A DNA stretch of 64,000 nucleotides from Oscillospiraceae bacterium (GCA_017458085.1 JAFTGE010000081.1:1-64000), one strand, 5' to 3'. Counted from the first letter of the stretch, positions 24,863 through 34,393 are shown. Program-made: numbers and translations. Notes: generated from the letters alone by a model not told the origin.

Positions 24863-25665
24863 TCTCCTTCCCTTGCCTTTCGATATGCCCGGAAAAGATG
24901 CTCCGTTTTCCTTTTGTCTTCCGGTGGCAACTGCATATAATTTCCATAAAGCTTTTCCAGATAAGTTTTATACCCGACCGGAGCCGGGAGCATCATATCT
25001 TCAAAAGGTAAGAACACCGTCTCATTAAAAATATCTTTGGAATTCCGCTCGCGGAAAAGATGGTGGAGAGTGGTTGTTACACCAACATAGGCAGAACTAT
25101 CAAATGAGTATTTCAAAGCGACTTTTGTCAGCCGGTTGCAATAGTAATTTCCATCGTGCTTGAGGACTTTGTGAAGCAGCCGCTTGATAATAATAAATTT
25201 CTCATTTTCATAGTATTTTTGTCTAATTACTGCACTAATCATAGACCGAATTATTTTTATCCTATAAAGATGCAAATGCGAAATGATCTCATTCTGAGGA
25301 TATCCATCAATTGGGAAGATATCTACAAAAACACCAATCGTTTTTTCCTTGGTCGAGAATGTCAAGGATGTATTGGGATCCCACACTCTTGCAAATGGAG
25401 TATTATAATCTGAATCCGTCTCACAAGATGACACACAAAAGCGCCCCATGTGAAAGCTACGAATAAATTGCTCATAGTCAGGTCTCGGCATCATTAAATC
25501 CACATCATCATCCCATGGAATATAGCCTTGGTGACGCACTGCCCCCAGAAGTGTGCCACCAGCCATATAATATCGAATCTTATTCTCTTTCGCAAATCGA
25601 TCGATACAATGAATGATTTCAAGACCGATATCTTGTATTTCTTTGCACTCCAACTCCTGATTCAT
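24859..25665 (-). CDS. LicD family phosphotransferase (first of two)
   Basis: The 268-residue protein has the LicD signature YYMAGGTLLGAVRHQGYIPWDDDVDLMM near residues 32-60, with the metal-binding DDD/D set of the nucleotidyltransferase fold, and VFVDIFPIDGYP. LicD proteins move a phospho-alcohol (phosphocholine, or ribitol phosphate in the related fukutin/FKRP proteins) from a CDP carrier to a glycan. The neighbouring IspD-type cytidylyltransferase points to a CDP-activated donor made by this cluster. The exact group is unknown. Confidence 0.88.
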   Translation of the reverse strand: MNQELECKEIQDIGLEIIHCIDRFAKENKIRYYMAGGTLLGAVRHQGYIPWDDDVDLMMPRPDYEQFIRSFHMGRFCVSSCETDSDYNTPFARVWDPNTSLTFSTKEKTIGVFVDIFPIDGYPQNEIISHLHLYRIKIIRSMISAVIRQKYYENEKFIIIKRLLHKVLKHDGNYYCNRLTKVALKYSFDSSAYVGVTTTLHHLFRERNSKDIFNETVFLPFEDMMLPAPVGYKTYLEKLYGNYMQLPPEDKRKTEHLFRAYRKAREGE

Positions 25666-25681
25666 GGTCTTCTCCTCTCTA

Positions 25682-26734
25682 CTATACTAAATCTTTTAAG
25701 ATGGCTACGGTATGACCAAATCCTTCCTTGGCCGGGAAACAGCCTTTCCAACCAAGTGCAAGCAGGCTATCACTGTTTAAAGATGAATTACTCATTGGAT
25801 TGAAGCCTTGCTTTTCCATCTCTGTCGGTGTTTCGGTTATCAGCTTAACCCGGGCACAAGCAGTCAGAATCTCGGCCATTTGTTTTATGCTGATTACCGA
25901 GTCTGGATTAGAAATGTTATAAGCGCAGCAATTGTCCCCTTTCATCAAGATCGTCAAAATTGCAGACGCACAGTCGAGGCAATAGCAGTAGCTTCGAATT
26001 TGGGCACCATCGCTTTTCATCACAATATTCTCACCGCGGGAGACGGCAAATGGCCACTGAGATGAGACCCGATTGTCTTGCTTGCCCGCAGTAGGCCCAT
26101 AAATATGTCCGGGACGAACAATAACACTTTCCACTCCATATTCCTTTGCATAGGAAACACACAGCGTCTCTGCTGCCCGTTTTCCTACGGAATAGGAGTT
26201 GCGAGGATTCAGGATATCTATGAATCCATATTCATTCTCTACAAATGGAAGGTCATTGCTCTTCGTGCCATAAACCTCACTGGAACTGATATACAAAACC
26301 CTTTTAGATTTCTCTTTAAATGCATAATCCAGGAGTTCTCGGATCCCCAAGAAATTGCCGAGCATCGTCTCTACCGGTTCTTTCATAACAACACCGGGAT
26401 TTGCGTTTGCAGCGGCGTGAATCACATAATCAGCATGAACAGAAAGTTGATTATCTGTTTTTGTTGAATCGTATGGTATGAAGTTGAAATCTTTGCGCTC
26501 TGCCATATGACCAAAACGACGTATCATGCTTTCATAGGAGCGCCCAGCAGCTATGATATTAATGCTTGTGCCATGTACGTCGTTGTACCGAAACAGGATG
26601 TCCACTACAGCCGATCCAATCAATCCGGTAGCGCCAGTAATCATAATGCTTTTGCCGGACAGCGCTTCGAGAAAATGCATTGTCGCAATCGTTTTATCAA
26701 TATCTGAGATCCATAATTTGTTCTGGTAAAGCAT
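25682..26734 (-). CDS. NAD-dependent epimerase/dehydratase (extended SDR)
   Basis: The 350-residue protein has the Rossmann motif SIMITGATGLIGSAVVDIL near residues 29-47, the catalytic Ser region ISSSEVYG, and YxxxK in NSYSVGKRAAE (Y then K four later). It is most like NDP-sugar epimerases/dehydratases, and neither substrate nor nucleotide can be read. It lies between the IspD-type gene and the first LicD gene, so it may process the CDP-linked donor or its precursor. Confidence 0.85.
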   Translation of the reverse strand: MLYQNKLWISDIDKTIATMHFLEALSGKSIMITGATGLIGSAVVDILFRYNDVHGTSINIIAAGRSYESMIRRFGHMAERKDFNFIPYDSTKTDNQLSVHADYVIHAAANANPGVVMKEPVETMLGNFLGIRELLDYAFKEKSKRVLYISSSEVYGTKSNDLPFVENEYGFIDILNPRNSYSVGKRAAETLCVSYAKEYGVESVIVRPGHIYGPTAGKQDNRVSSQWPFAVSRGENIVMKSDGAQIRSYCYCLDCASAILTILMKGDNCCAYNISNPDSVISIKQMAEILTACARVKLITETPTEMEKQGFNPMSNSSLNSDSLLALGWKGCFPAKEGFGHTVAILKDLV

Positions 26735-26744
26735 CAGCGTCTCC

Positions 26745-27479
26745 TCATTTCAGCCAGCTTTGTTTTTTCGTATGGAGCAACGCTTCATAAATTAACATGT
26801 CGTCCACTGTGGTGATTTTCAGATTTGTTTCTGAACCTTTGGAAAAGAATACCGTTTCACCTAATAACTGCATCAATGTGCAGGAGGCGGCCGTATTGCT
26901 GATTCCCCTTTTTGATGCTTCCTCATGTGCCCAGAGAAGCTTTTCCAAACTGTATGTATGCGGTGTCTGTGTCCTGAAAAGCTGCTCGCGCGGTATGGAA
27001 ATGTCAGACGATTTTCCATCGTCATTGCTACGGAAAACCGCTTCGACACACGGAATTGCGGCTACTGCCGAGCCTTTCTCATGAAATGTAGCCAGTGAGT
27101 CAGAAATAATCTCACTAGAAACCATACATCTGTTTCCGTCATGTATCATTACAATGTCATCGGGCGATAGATGCTTAGCCAATTCTAACAGTCCATTATT
27201 AATCGATTCCTGGCCCGTAGCTCCGCCAGGAACCACCCAGTTCAGCTTTGTAATGTTGAACTGGTTCGCGTAAGCCTGAACCACGGCTGTCCAGGCGGAG
27301 AGTGTCACAACGATTATCGCATCTATTGCCGGATGGGTTTGAAACGCCTCCATCGTATGAATAATAAGGGGCTTGTTATCAACATGCATGAATTGTTTCG
27401 GGATATCCTGACCCATTCTGGTACCTGTACCCGCCGCTGTAAGTAAAGCAACAACTTTGTGTTTATTTGTTAAATCCAT
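26745..27479 (-). CDS. IspD/TarI-type cytidylyltransferase
   Basis: The 244 residues contain the family motif LLTAAGTGTRMGQDIPKQF near the N-terminus (CTP-binding loop and KQF), VVPGGATGQESINNGL, the VMIHDGNRCM metal motif and FRTQTPHTYSLEKL. IspD makes CDP-methylerythritol, while TarI-like paralogues make CDP-ribitol. In a glycan cluster next to LicD genes the TarI-like role (a CDP-polyol or CDP-alcohol donor) is more likely. HDGNR replaces the HDAAR usual in IspD. This assignment is an inference. Confidence 0.82.
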   Translation of the reverse strand: MDLTNKHKVVALLTAAGTGTRMGQDIPKQFMHVDNKPLIIHTMEAFQTHPAIDAIIVVTLSAWTAVVQAYANQFNITKLNWVVPGGATGQESINNGLLELAKHLSPDDIVMIHDGNRCMVSSEIISDSLATFHEKGSAVAAIPCVEAVFRSNDDGKSSDISIPREQLFRTQTPHTYSLEKLLWAHEEASKRGISNTAASCTLMQLLGETVFFSKGSETNLKITTVDDMLIYEALLHTKKQSWLK

Positions 27480-27504
27480 TTTTTATTCCTGCCCTTCTGC
27501 ACTT

Positions 27505-28392
27505 TCATAATTCAAGAGCAACATATGCATGCTTCTCTCTTTTATCCGGAGGGGGCAGCTGCATATAATTGCTGCCATATCTTTGTCGCAAGTATTCTTC
27601 TGGGTTTGCTGGCAGATTCCATTTTTCGCCTTCAAACAAACCTGTGCTTGGGTGTTCAAATAAAGAACTATTATATAATTCTCCAAAAAAATGATTGACA
27701 CCGCCTGGACACACAAGATATTTTCCTCTTTTATGAACACTCGAAAAGACTTGATCAGACAAGAACAGCCAACGCTCTAACGGCATAAGTGCAAATAGAT
27801 GGGAAGCCCATGTTCTTTTGCGAATTTCTTTCTGAATGCGAGGGTCATTGTTTGTATATTTCAATATGTTTTTCGAACAGTATCCAAGTCGAACCGAGCT
27901 GTCTACAAAAAGCAAAAACGTGCTCTTCAAGCCATGAATTGATCTCAACAAGGCATTGTCATATGTGTTTTCCAGTATAAAAATATCAATAAACAGACCG
28001 TGACTGTGATTCTCTACTGACTGGATTGACTGAACTTTCGTACCAATCTTTTCAATGCGTGGAAAACACATTAAATAGTCTTTGTCCCCCGGTGTCCTGA
28101 GCATATATCTGTCGTCTAAGCATTTGTCAAAAACCTTTTTAAACCTATCGAAATCCGATCTTTCCATAAAAAGGTCAATATCATCATCCCAAGGAATAAA
28201 GCCCTGGTGTCGTACCGCCCCCAGAATACTTCCTCCAGAAAGAAACCATTTGATGTGATTCTCAAGAAATACCGGAACTATATCTTTCATCATAGACATC
28301 AGCTCAGACTGAACCAGTTTTAACTTGCTATCATCTAGTATAATCACATCATCTGTGTATTTGGCTGTTTTAAACAAGTGTAAAAAGCCCAT
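27505..28392 (-). CDS. LicD family phosphotransferase (second)
   Basis: The 295-residue protein has the same core as the first LicD gene: WFLSGGSILGAVRHQGFIPWDDDIDLFMERSDFDRFKKVF (about 50-88) and GLFIDIFILENTYDN. Outside the core the two differ, so they probably act on different acceptors or donors. Both end in the motif ...YMQLPP(E/P)DKR. It follows the Wzy gene by 41 bases. Confidence 0.88.
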   Translation of the reverse strand: MGFLHLFKTAKYTDDVIILDDSKLKLVQSELMSMMKDIVPVFLENHIKWFLSGGSILGAVRHQGFIPWDDDIDLFMERSDFDRFKKVFDKCLDDRYMLRTPGDKDYLMCFPRIEKIGTKVQSIQSVENHSHGLFIDIFILENTYDNALLRSIHGLKSTFLLFVDSSVRLGYCSKNILKYTNNDPRIQKEIRKRTWASHLFALMPLERWLFLSDQVFSSVHKRGKYLVCPGGVNHFFGELYNSSLFEHPSTGLFEGEKWNLPANPEEYLRQRYGSNYMQLPPPDKREKHAYVALEL

Positions 28393-28433
28393 AAACTATT
28401 CCTCCAATAGTATTCTACTTGTTCTGGACAACT

Positions 28434-29642
28434 TCATCCTTCCATAGCTTCACGTTCTGGCAAGCACCTCGCCAGAATTCCTACTGTGGAGAAGAAAAGT
28501 ACTGTTACCCAGTCTGTAGTATCCAGATCTGATGTGATCAAAAATGCAAGATAAAAAAGCAACATGAATAATACTATTTTTCCTACATGTGAATCTTTAA
28601 GGATATCCCATAAGTGATGATATAAATGGGTCATACCTAAGACAAACAAGATTGTCCCAAGTATTCCGGTTTTGTAGAACATACCAATAGACGTACTATG
28701 AGAACCATAAGGATATCTGCCCAACATATATTTGATTCCCATACCAATAATGGGTGATTCCTTCCATGCTCTAGCTATGCTGTTCAAATAGATATTTAGT
28801 CTGGCATTATTGCTGCCGCCTCTTCTATTAAGGAATGCAACCGCCAAATTCTTGATAAGCGGAAACTCAATAATTGCAACTGTAATAACAACTCCAGCGC
28901 AAAGTATCACAAAAGCATTGATCAATCTCTTACTGATTGCCTTATCGTTAAGAACAAAATAAGCGGCAAGAAAAACCTGGGCAAAGGAGATGACTTCACC
29001 CATTCTGGAATGTGTAGCCAAAACCGGAACAAGGCCTATCATCGCCCATAAAATAACGCTCCAGGTGTTTTCCCCTGTTTTTTTGATAAGATAAACCAAC
29101 AGGGGGAATTGAATAATGAAAAAATGAGAAGGGCATATTACCGTATCCATCAATCCGCAAAAACGTGTCGTCACGCCTGATGATAGGTAATCTGTTTTTC
29201 GAAGATACAGGCTCATCCCAGCGATACTTATTACTGACCTGTTTGAAACGCGGTAAACAATGTAGATTGCAAACAGAATCAAAAAATTGGTTTTAAGGTA
29301 TTTGAGTAAGAGACTATAGTCCCGCGTTGTGAAGCTCTGTTTTTGTCTAATCAGCAAGAAGAAAAACAGCGCAATGATCCAAATTGACGAAGTATTAATG
29401 GCAGCCATCAGTCTCTCTGCGTCTGGTGATCCAGTTAGGACTTGGACAAGGATTGCTATATACTGAACAAGGCTGCACCCAATGAAGCATGCGGAAATAT
29501 TATCCAGTTTTATTCTCCTCTTATTTAGAAATACCAATACAAAGACAATGTACAAAACAAATTGTGCGGTCTTTGGCAGAATAACGAATAGCCACAAATA
29601 CTTGAAAACGGAGAGCTCACTTCTTTTTATACTTATCTTCAT
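28434..29642 (-). CDS. Putative O-antigen/polysaccharide polymerase (Wzy-like)
   Basis: The 402 residues contain about ten hydrophobic helices and one longer outer loop (about 270-325) with RGGSNNARLNIYLNSIARAWKESPIIGMGIKYMLGRYPYGSHS. This matches the Wzy_C/O-antigen ligase loop, with conserved Arg and the H-S/N-x-x-L-like HSTSIGMFYKTGILG segment. The likely role is polymerising flipped repeat units outside the membrane. Wzy proteins diverge fast, so identification rests on topology, loop and context. Confidence 0.8.
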   Translation of the reverse strand: MKISIKRSELSVFKYLWLFVILPKTAQFVLYIVFVLVFLNKRRIKLDNISACFIGCSLVQYIAILVQVLTGSPDAERLMAAINTSSIWIIALFFFLLIRQKQSFTTRDYSLLLKYLKTNFLILFAIYIVYRVSNRSVISIAGMSLYLRKTDYLSSGVTTRFCGLMDTVICPSHFFIIQFPLLVYLIKKTGENTWSVILWAMIGLVPVLATHSRMGEVISFAQVFLAAYFVLNDKAISKRLINAFVILCAGVVITVAIIEFPLIKNLAVAFLNRRGGSNNARLNIYLNSIARAWKESPIIGMGIKYMLGRYPYGSHSTSIGMFYKTGILGTILFVLGMTHLYHHLWDILKDSHVGKIVLFMLLFYLAFLITSDLDTTDWVTVLFFSTVGILARCLPEREAMEG

Positions 29643-29669
29643 ATAAAGTCCTTCTAAATGCCTCTCAAA

Positions 29670-30872
29670 TCAGTTAAAATGCTTTTTAAGCTGCCTCTTT
29701 AGCTTTGCGGGAAGCAGACTCTTGATTTGGCTGGAATACCTTCTATAGCCGATCTGGGCTTTGTACCCTTTCTCAAGACCTTTCCAGCCCTCTTCCACGT
29801 ATTCCTTTACTATTTCATCTCTTTTTTCGATTTGACTTGGCGCTCTTAATTGCGCATTTCCAGCCGCCATTTGTGAAAATGTCGATTCCTTTAAATCGAT
29901 GACAGTTTCATACTCTTCGATGGCGTCGGCACCTTTTCTCGTATTTGCAATAAGAAGAGAAATTCCAGCAGTTTCATCCCAGCCATTTTTCCCCAGGAAT
30001 TCTGGATGTTGTTTTTCTATCCCCCAGTAATCTCCTATTGTTAGATCTGCAGGCCTATATTCACAAGCGTACTTGCATGTATAGCAGTTCTCTCGATAAA
30101 TCCAGCCCTTCGTAAAATAATAAAGGTAAGAGGATGCACTCTGCCATATTGTAACTTTTTTTCCATTAATTACTGCGCATCCGTTAATCCCCCAACCGAT
30201 TGACTTGTCGCGAAATGTGAACTGTTCAACCTTTCCGCCATGCTTCTCCTCAAGCAGTCTTAAGTAATCCTTTAGCATCCTGACGCTCGGAACGCCATGA
30301 CAAACAATGTCAACCGTTATGAGGTTTTCATATTCTTTTCCCAAGTATTCTTTAAAGCCCGCAATCTGACACGGTGTCCCGGAGTACAAGACCTTTCTCC
30401 CGGTCTGCAGCTGCTTCTTTGCCTCAGAAAAGGTTCTTTCTGTATTGCTGTGGGCATACTTCGAGCCCTGAAGCTTCTCTAAAGTCGTCTCATCTTCTAT
30501 CCCTATGTGATGAACTCCCCAAAGCTCATCAAAAGCAGCCCCGTATACAATGCCGCCTTCTTTAAGAACAGACAATGCGATTGCTGCGAAAATCCCCGCG
30601 GAAGCAGACTTTTTCGCCCGGTCTTCATCTGTGCTGACTGCCGCAAAGCATTCGATCGGTGAATTCGTCTCTTCTCTGTTTTGAAACGCACAGACCGTCT
30701 TACAACATCCACAACGTATACACCGTTCTGTGTTGATCACAGGATAGATAAATCCGCCTTCATCCTCCTGCATAGTAATGGCGTTCGCCGGACATATGTT
30801 AAGGCATGCTCCGCAGCCGCAACATGCTTCTTTTGCATGAAAAAGTTCTGGGACCGCATTCATTTTATCCAT
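29670..30872 (-). CDS. Coenzyme F420 hydrogenase beta-subunit-like iron-sulfur protein
   Basis: The 400-residue protein starts with two 4Fe-4S motifs, CCGCGACLNICP and CIRCGCCKTVC (about residues 17-55). The FrhB-like domains follow: GSKYAHSNTERTFSEAKKQLQTGRKVLYSGTPCQIAGFKEYL, then NLITVDIVCHGVPS and a conserved Cys pair in NCYTCKYACEYRPADLTIGDYWG. Such proteins sit next to polysaccharide pyruvyl transferases in many glycan clusters; their redox role is not known. It overlaps the pyruvyl transferase by 13 bases, so the two probably work together. Confidence 0.88.
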   Translation of the reverse strand: MDKMNAVPELFHAKEACCGCGACLNICPANAITMQEDEGGFIYPVINTERCIRCGCCKTVCAFQNREETNSPIECFAAVSTDEDRAKKSASAGIFAAIALSVLKEGGIVYGAAFDELWGVHHIGIEDETTLEKLQGSKYAHSNTERTFSEAKKQLQTGRKVLYSGTPCQIAGFKEYLGKEYENLITVDIVCHGVPSVRMLKDYLRLLEEKHGGKVEQFTFRDKSIGWGINGCAVINGKKVTIWQSASSYLYYFTKGWIYRENCYTCKYACEYRPADLTIGDYWGIEKQHPEFLGKNGWDETAGISLLIANTRKGADAIEEYETVIDLKESTFSQMAAGNAQLRAPSQIEKRDEIVKEYVEEGWKGLEKGYKAQIGYRRYSSQIKSLLPAKLKRQLKKHFN

Positions 30873-31969
30873 TGATTTAAATAGTTCCGTGTATTCTCCT
30901 GTTCGCTTCGTATAACAGCATCAGTGACTGAGTACTGGATCGGCTTCTCAATCGTTTCCGGCAGCGCTTCTATAGATGCGATCATTCGGGTTTCAAGCCG
31001 CAATCTTTGCAGAAGATCCGTCATTTTCTGGCTATTGCCATATCCCGTTTCTCTGATAATCGACACAAACTGTTTATGTGTAATGACTGAAAGAATAGCG
31101 CCATGAAAGGTGTCGGTCACTATGCATGCGGCATGCTGAAAATACGCAATCACTTCAAACGGATTCACATCGATAAACTTATCGCAGCAATCCTGGACGC
31201 CGCCAATGCAAAAGATCTTCAGTCCTTTGCTGTCGGCATATTTTCGGATCTCCCGGCACTCTTCTCTGCTGAATCTCCCCGAATATCCATAAAGAAGCAT
31301 ATAATCCGTATCCGGAACAGAGGACGGGATTTCCTTGCACTTGCCGATAAAATCATACACAAGGACAGGATCGAGGTTATACACAGGTTCCATGCCGGTC
31401 AGTTCTTTTACTATCTCTCCACTATTCTTATCCCGAACAGAGATTGCATCAAAGTCGTGTAGCCACCCTGCGACCTTGCCTCTCACTCTGTATTGCTCAA
31501 GCTTTCCAAGCGTAGTGTTGCCGAAGGAGGCAGCGTAACTGATTAGCTTTCTTGCCTTGTTATCCTGCCCGAACAGCTCAGGAGAGAATCCAACATTTGT
31601 ATTGTTCTGCACGCAATTGAATACTTCATCAGAACCGATCACAAGGATGTCAAGCTCCGGACTATAATTTCTCACCTCGGTAATTCCAAGGTACGGATAG
31701 TAATTCGCAGCATAATTCTTCTTATAGGCAATGAAACGCAGCTTCTCTCTCAGCGGACCGTTTTGTTTCAGAACATCTCTAACCTTGGATATTTTTCTCC
31801 CCAGACCTGTGCCGCCGTCTGCGGGAATTAAGGTCTCGCCTGGATGGAAGTCAACAAATTGTACTTCGCAGCCCAGATCCTCCAAGATGTGTTTCAGACC
31901 ATACGCCTGCAAAAAAGACCCGTAGTTTTGAATCCGCTGCATTGATAAAATTCCGACACTTTTTCCCAT
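30860..31969 (-). CDS. Polysaccharide pyruvyl transferase family protein
   Basis: The 369-residue protein has the family start VGILSMQRIQNYGSFLQAYGLKHILEDLG, a LVIGSDEVFN motif, YAASFGNTTL, ISVRDKNSGEIVKELTG and the late VTDTFHGAILSVI motif. Members add ketal-pyruvate from phosphoenolpyruvate to sugars, giving the polymer a negative charge. It overlaps its F420-hydrogenase-like partner downstream, and its ATG overlaps the stop of PssE-like gene upstream by one base. Confidence 0.88.
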   Translation of the reverse strand: MGKSVGILSMQRIQNYGSFLQAYGLKHILEDLGCEVQFVDFHPGETLIPADGGTGLGRKISKVRDVLKQNGPLREKLRFIAYKKNYAANYYPYLGITEVRNYSPELDILVIGSDEVFNCVQNNTNVGFSPELFGQDNKARKLISYAASFGNTTLGKLEQYRVRGKVAGWLHDFDAISVRDKNSGEIVKELTGMEPVYNLDPVLVYDFIGKCKEIPSSVPDTDYMLLYGYSGRFSREECREIRKYADSKGLKIFCIGGVQDCCDKFIDVNPFEVIAYFQHAACIVTDTFHGAILSVITHKQFVSIIRETGYGNSQKMTDLLQRLRLETRMIASIEALPETIEKPIQYSVTDAVIRSEQENTRNYLNQWIK

Positions 31970-32460
31970 TACCGCACCAGCTCATTCGCAATTTTTCCAA
32001 ACTCTGCGCAGAATTTTTCATTGTTGTGCTGTAAGGTGTTTTGCATGTGCGCTGTGATTTCTTCATATGTTTCAAGCATTTCTTCAAGCTTATTCACATC
32101 TTCCACAACAATGATATTCCGTTGACGTTCCGCAACTGCCTTTACAAAATCCACTTGATGATCATTGACATGCTCATTGAATTCCGCTCTGCGTGGAACA
32201 ACGATCGGTATCTTTCCTATTTGCAGCGGCATGATAAAGCTCGATGGACCGCCATGTGTGATCACAATTCTCGCTTCTGCAACATTCTTTAGCATTTCCT
32301 GATAGGGAAACAGCTTTTGCCATTGACAGTTTTTGGGTTCATATGTACTAAAACCCGTTTGTATAATGACGCTCTCTTCATGTTTTGCAGCCCACTTATC
32401 CATATACGCAACCAATCTGGCAAAAGGTTGCTCATGGGTCCCCACCGTCACAAATATCAT
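31969..32460 (-). CDS. Glycosyltransferase subunit, PssE/Alg13-like
   Basis: The 163 residues match the C-terminal half of GT28-type enzymes: MIFVTVGTHEQPFARLVAYMDKW at the start, a GFSTYEP strand, and the nucleotide-sugar site ARIVITHGGPSSFIMPLQIGKIPIVVPR...HVNDHQ. In pneumococcal and lactic-acid-bacteria systems this part (Cps14G/PssE) carries catalysis and works with a membrane-bound PssD/Alg14 partner, encoded next door. The pair usually adds the second sugar, often beta-1,4-galactose. Confidence 0.9.
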   Translation of the reverse strand: MIFVTVGTHEQPFARLVAYMDKWAAKHEESVIIQTGFSTYEPKNCQWQKLFPYQEMLKNVAEARIVITHGGPSSFIMPLQIGKIPIVVPRRAEFNEHVNDHQVDFVKAVAERQRNIIVVEDVNKLEEMLETYEEITAHMQNTLQHNNEKFCAEFGKIANELVR

Positions 32461-32497
32461 GCTTCTTTCACCCCTACCGATTCCGTTACTTAAAGAT

Positions 32498-32947
32498 TCA
32501 GAAGATACTTCCCAGATTCACCGCTTTAGGATACACTTCCTTCATTTCTTCCCATTCCACGATGAACCGGTCCGCCACCGGGTAGCAAAGTTTCCCGGCA
32601 ATCGTCGATTGGTCAATTCGATCAAAAACCTCAATATAGATCGTCTTGGCACCCATCAGCTTGCCGATCCAAAAGAAGGGGATGGCTGGAGCTGCTCCAC
32701 TACTGATAATGAGATCCGGCCGCTCCTTCCGGAGAATTTTGATTGCCCTGTGAGTATTGATAATCAGCGCTTTGATGGACCTGTTGCTCGGATAATACAC
32801 GGGATACATCTTCTCACCTTGAAGAAGGCTTCTGGCATCCTCTTTATCAAAGGTTGCCCAGAAACGCTCCTTATCCTGCCAAAAGGGCTTAAGCATATAC
32901 AAATGCGTTAAATGCCCGCCAGATGACCCAACAAAACAGATTTTCAT
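32498..32947 (-). CDS. Glycosyltransferase subunit, PssD/Alg14-like
   Basis: The 149-residue partner of the PssE-like protein starts with MKICFVGSSGGHLTHLYMLKPFW (GGH motif). It has LIISSGAAPAIPFFWIGKLMGAKTIYIEVFDRIDQSTIAGKLCYPVADRFIVEWEEM. Alg14-type subunits recruit the catalytic subunit to the membrane and help bind the acceptor lipid. It is 37 bases upstream of the PssE gene and starts just after the priming transferase. Confidence 0.9.
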   Translation of the reverse strand: MKICFVGSSGGHLTHLYMLKPFWQDKERFWATFDKEDARSLLQGEKMYPVYYPSNRSIKALIINTHRAIKILRKERPDLIISSGAAPAIPFFWIGKLMGAKTIYIEVFDRIDQSTIAGKLCYPVADRFIVEWEEMKEVYPKAVNLGSIF

Positions 32948-34393
32948 TCACATTGCTCCCTTTCGCGAAAACAGCACGCCTACCGTTTTAAACAAAATCT
33001 TTAAATCCAAGCCCGGACTCCAGTTGGTGATGTACTCGGTGTCCAGCCGCACAACTTCTTCAAAATCGGTGATCTCACTGCGGCCGCTGACCTGCCAGAG
33101 CCCGGTGATGCCCGGCTTGATTGCCAGGCGCGCCCGGTGGTGGTACTCATACTTCTCCCACTCATCCACCGTGGGCGGACGGGTGCCGATCAAACTCATG
33201 TCCCCCCGCAGGACGTTATAGAATTGACCAAACTCGTCAAGCGAAGTCTTGCGTATAAATTCTCCAATGCCGGTTTTCTTCGTCCCGTCAGGGAGAATCT
33301 CGTTACCGATGATGCGTGGATCAAAATCGAGCTTGAACATCATGCCGTCCTTGACCCGGTTTTGCTCCAGCAGATCCTTTTTGCGCTCCTCCGCGTCCAT
33401 ATACATGGAGCGAATCTTGTACATCTTAAAACGCTTGCCATTCTGTCCGATTCTCTCTTGTGCAAACAGGATTGGCCCTGGGGATTGCTTTTTTATGATC
33501 GGCCCGATGATCGCGATGATCAAGAGCGCAACCAGGCTGCCTATAAGTCCCCCGAGGATATCAAAGGCGCGCTTCATGACCGCTTGGATTGGTGTAGCGT
33601 AATTAATAGAAGTGGTTAGAACCGTGGTTCCGCCAATTTTCTCTGAAAAGCGTTTGACACCGTTCCGACTCATATTGGGGACATGATAGTGAGTCGGTAC
33701 CGCCATCAATGCGCAGTCGTCCATTAGTTTGATGACTCTCTCATCTGAAAGCGGCGCGTCTATGTATACAGAATCAACCCACTCTCGGACAATGTAATTC
33801 CCAACGGTGGCCATATCCGCAACAATGGGGTAACCTGCGATTTCACTCTTCTCACTCGCCTCTGTAAGAACTGTGCCGACGATCTTATAGCCGCCGACAG
33901 TGTCCTTGCTAAGTCGCTGTAATATCTCATTTGCGGAATCCGGACTAGCAACAACCAGCATGCTGTTTTTCTTCTCTCTGCTTTTGCTGTGACGCTTTAG
34001 GTACAGCTTCCAGAGGATTCTCAGCCCATAGCCGACAGACGTATGGAACAGGAATGTAAGGAAAAGCAGAATACGCGAATACGCATCGCCGGACTGCGTG
34101 GCAAACATATAGACCGTCGCAATAGCGAATACATAGAAGCAATGCTTGATGGTTTCCGCAGCCTCCGTATAGTATCCACGGCTCATAACATTGTGCATGG
34201 AGTTAAAGAGAACCATCACCAGTGCATTGATCAGAATGAGCATAAAGCCGAGGCTTCGATAAAGCGGCGTAGCATAGACCCAGGAGTGATGCCGGAACAA
34301 CCCCGCCAGAATAAAAGCAATTTGGAGGCTGATTTCATCCATCACAAGAAAGTCAAAATGCTTCGACCAGCCCTGCGCGTTTCTCTTATACAT
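32948..34393 (-). CDS. Undecaprenyl-phosphate sugar phosphotransferase (priming enzyme)
   Basis: The 481-residue protein has four N-terminal TM helices (about 18-120), a CoA-binding-like cytoplasmic domain (about 140-270), a fifth TM region (about 278-302: RAFDILGGLIGSLVALLIIAIIGPII), and the catalytic bacterial sugar transferase domain. Motifs seen are QERIGQNGKRFKMYKIRSM, FIRKTSLDEFGQFYNVLRGDMSLIGTRPP and KPGITGLWQVSGR. It loads the first sugar-1-phosphate (often glucose or galactose) onto undecaprenyl phosphate. It is the first gene of the cluster, with ATAAGGAGG before the ATG and a long hairpin just ahead of that. Confidence 0.93.
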   Translation of the reverse strand: MYKRNAQGWSKHFDFLVMDEISLQIAFILAGLFRHHSWVYATPLYRSLGFMLILINALVMVLFNSMHNVMSRGYYTEAAETIKHCFYVFAIATVYMFATQSGDAYSRILLFLTFLFHTSVGYGLRILWKLYLKRHSKSREKKNSMLVVASPDSANEILQRLSKDTVGGYKIVGTVLTEASEKSEIAGYPIVADMATVGNYIVREWVDSVYIDAPLSDERVIKLMDDCALMAVPTHYHVPNMSRNGVKRFSEKIGGTTVLTTSINYATPIQAVMKRAFDILGGLIGSLVALLIIAIIGPIIKKQSPGPILFAQERIGQNGKRFKMYKIRSMYMDAEERKKDLLEQNRVKDGMMFKLDFDPRIIGNEILPDGTKKTGIGEFIRKTSLDEFGQFYNVLRGDMSLIGTRPPTVDEWEKYEYHHRARLAIKPGITGLWQVSGRSEITDFEEVVRLDTEYITNWSPGLDLKILFKTVGVLFSRKGAM

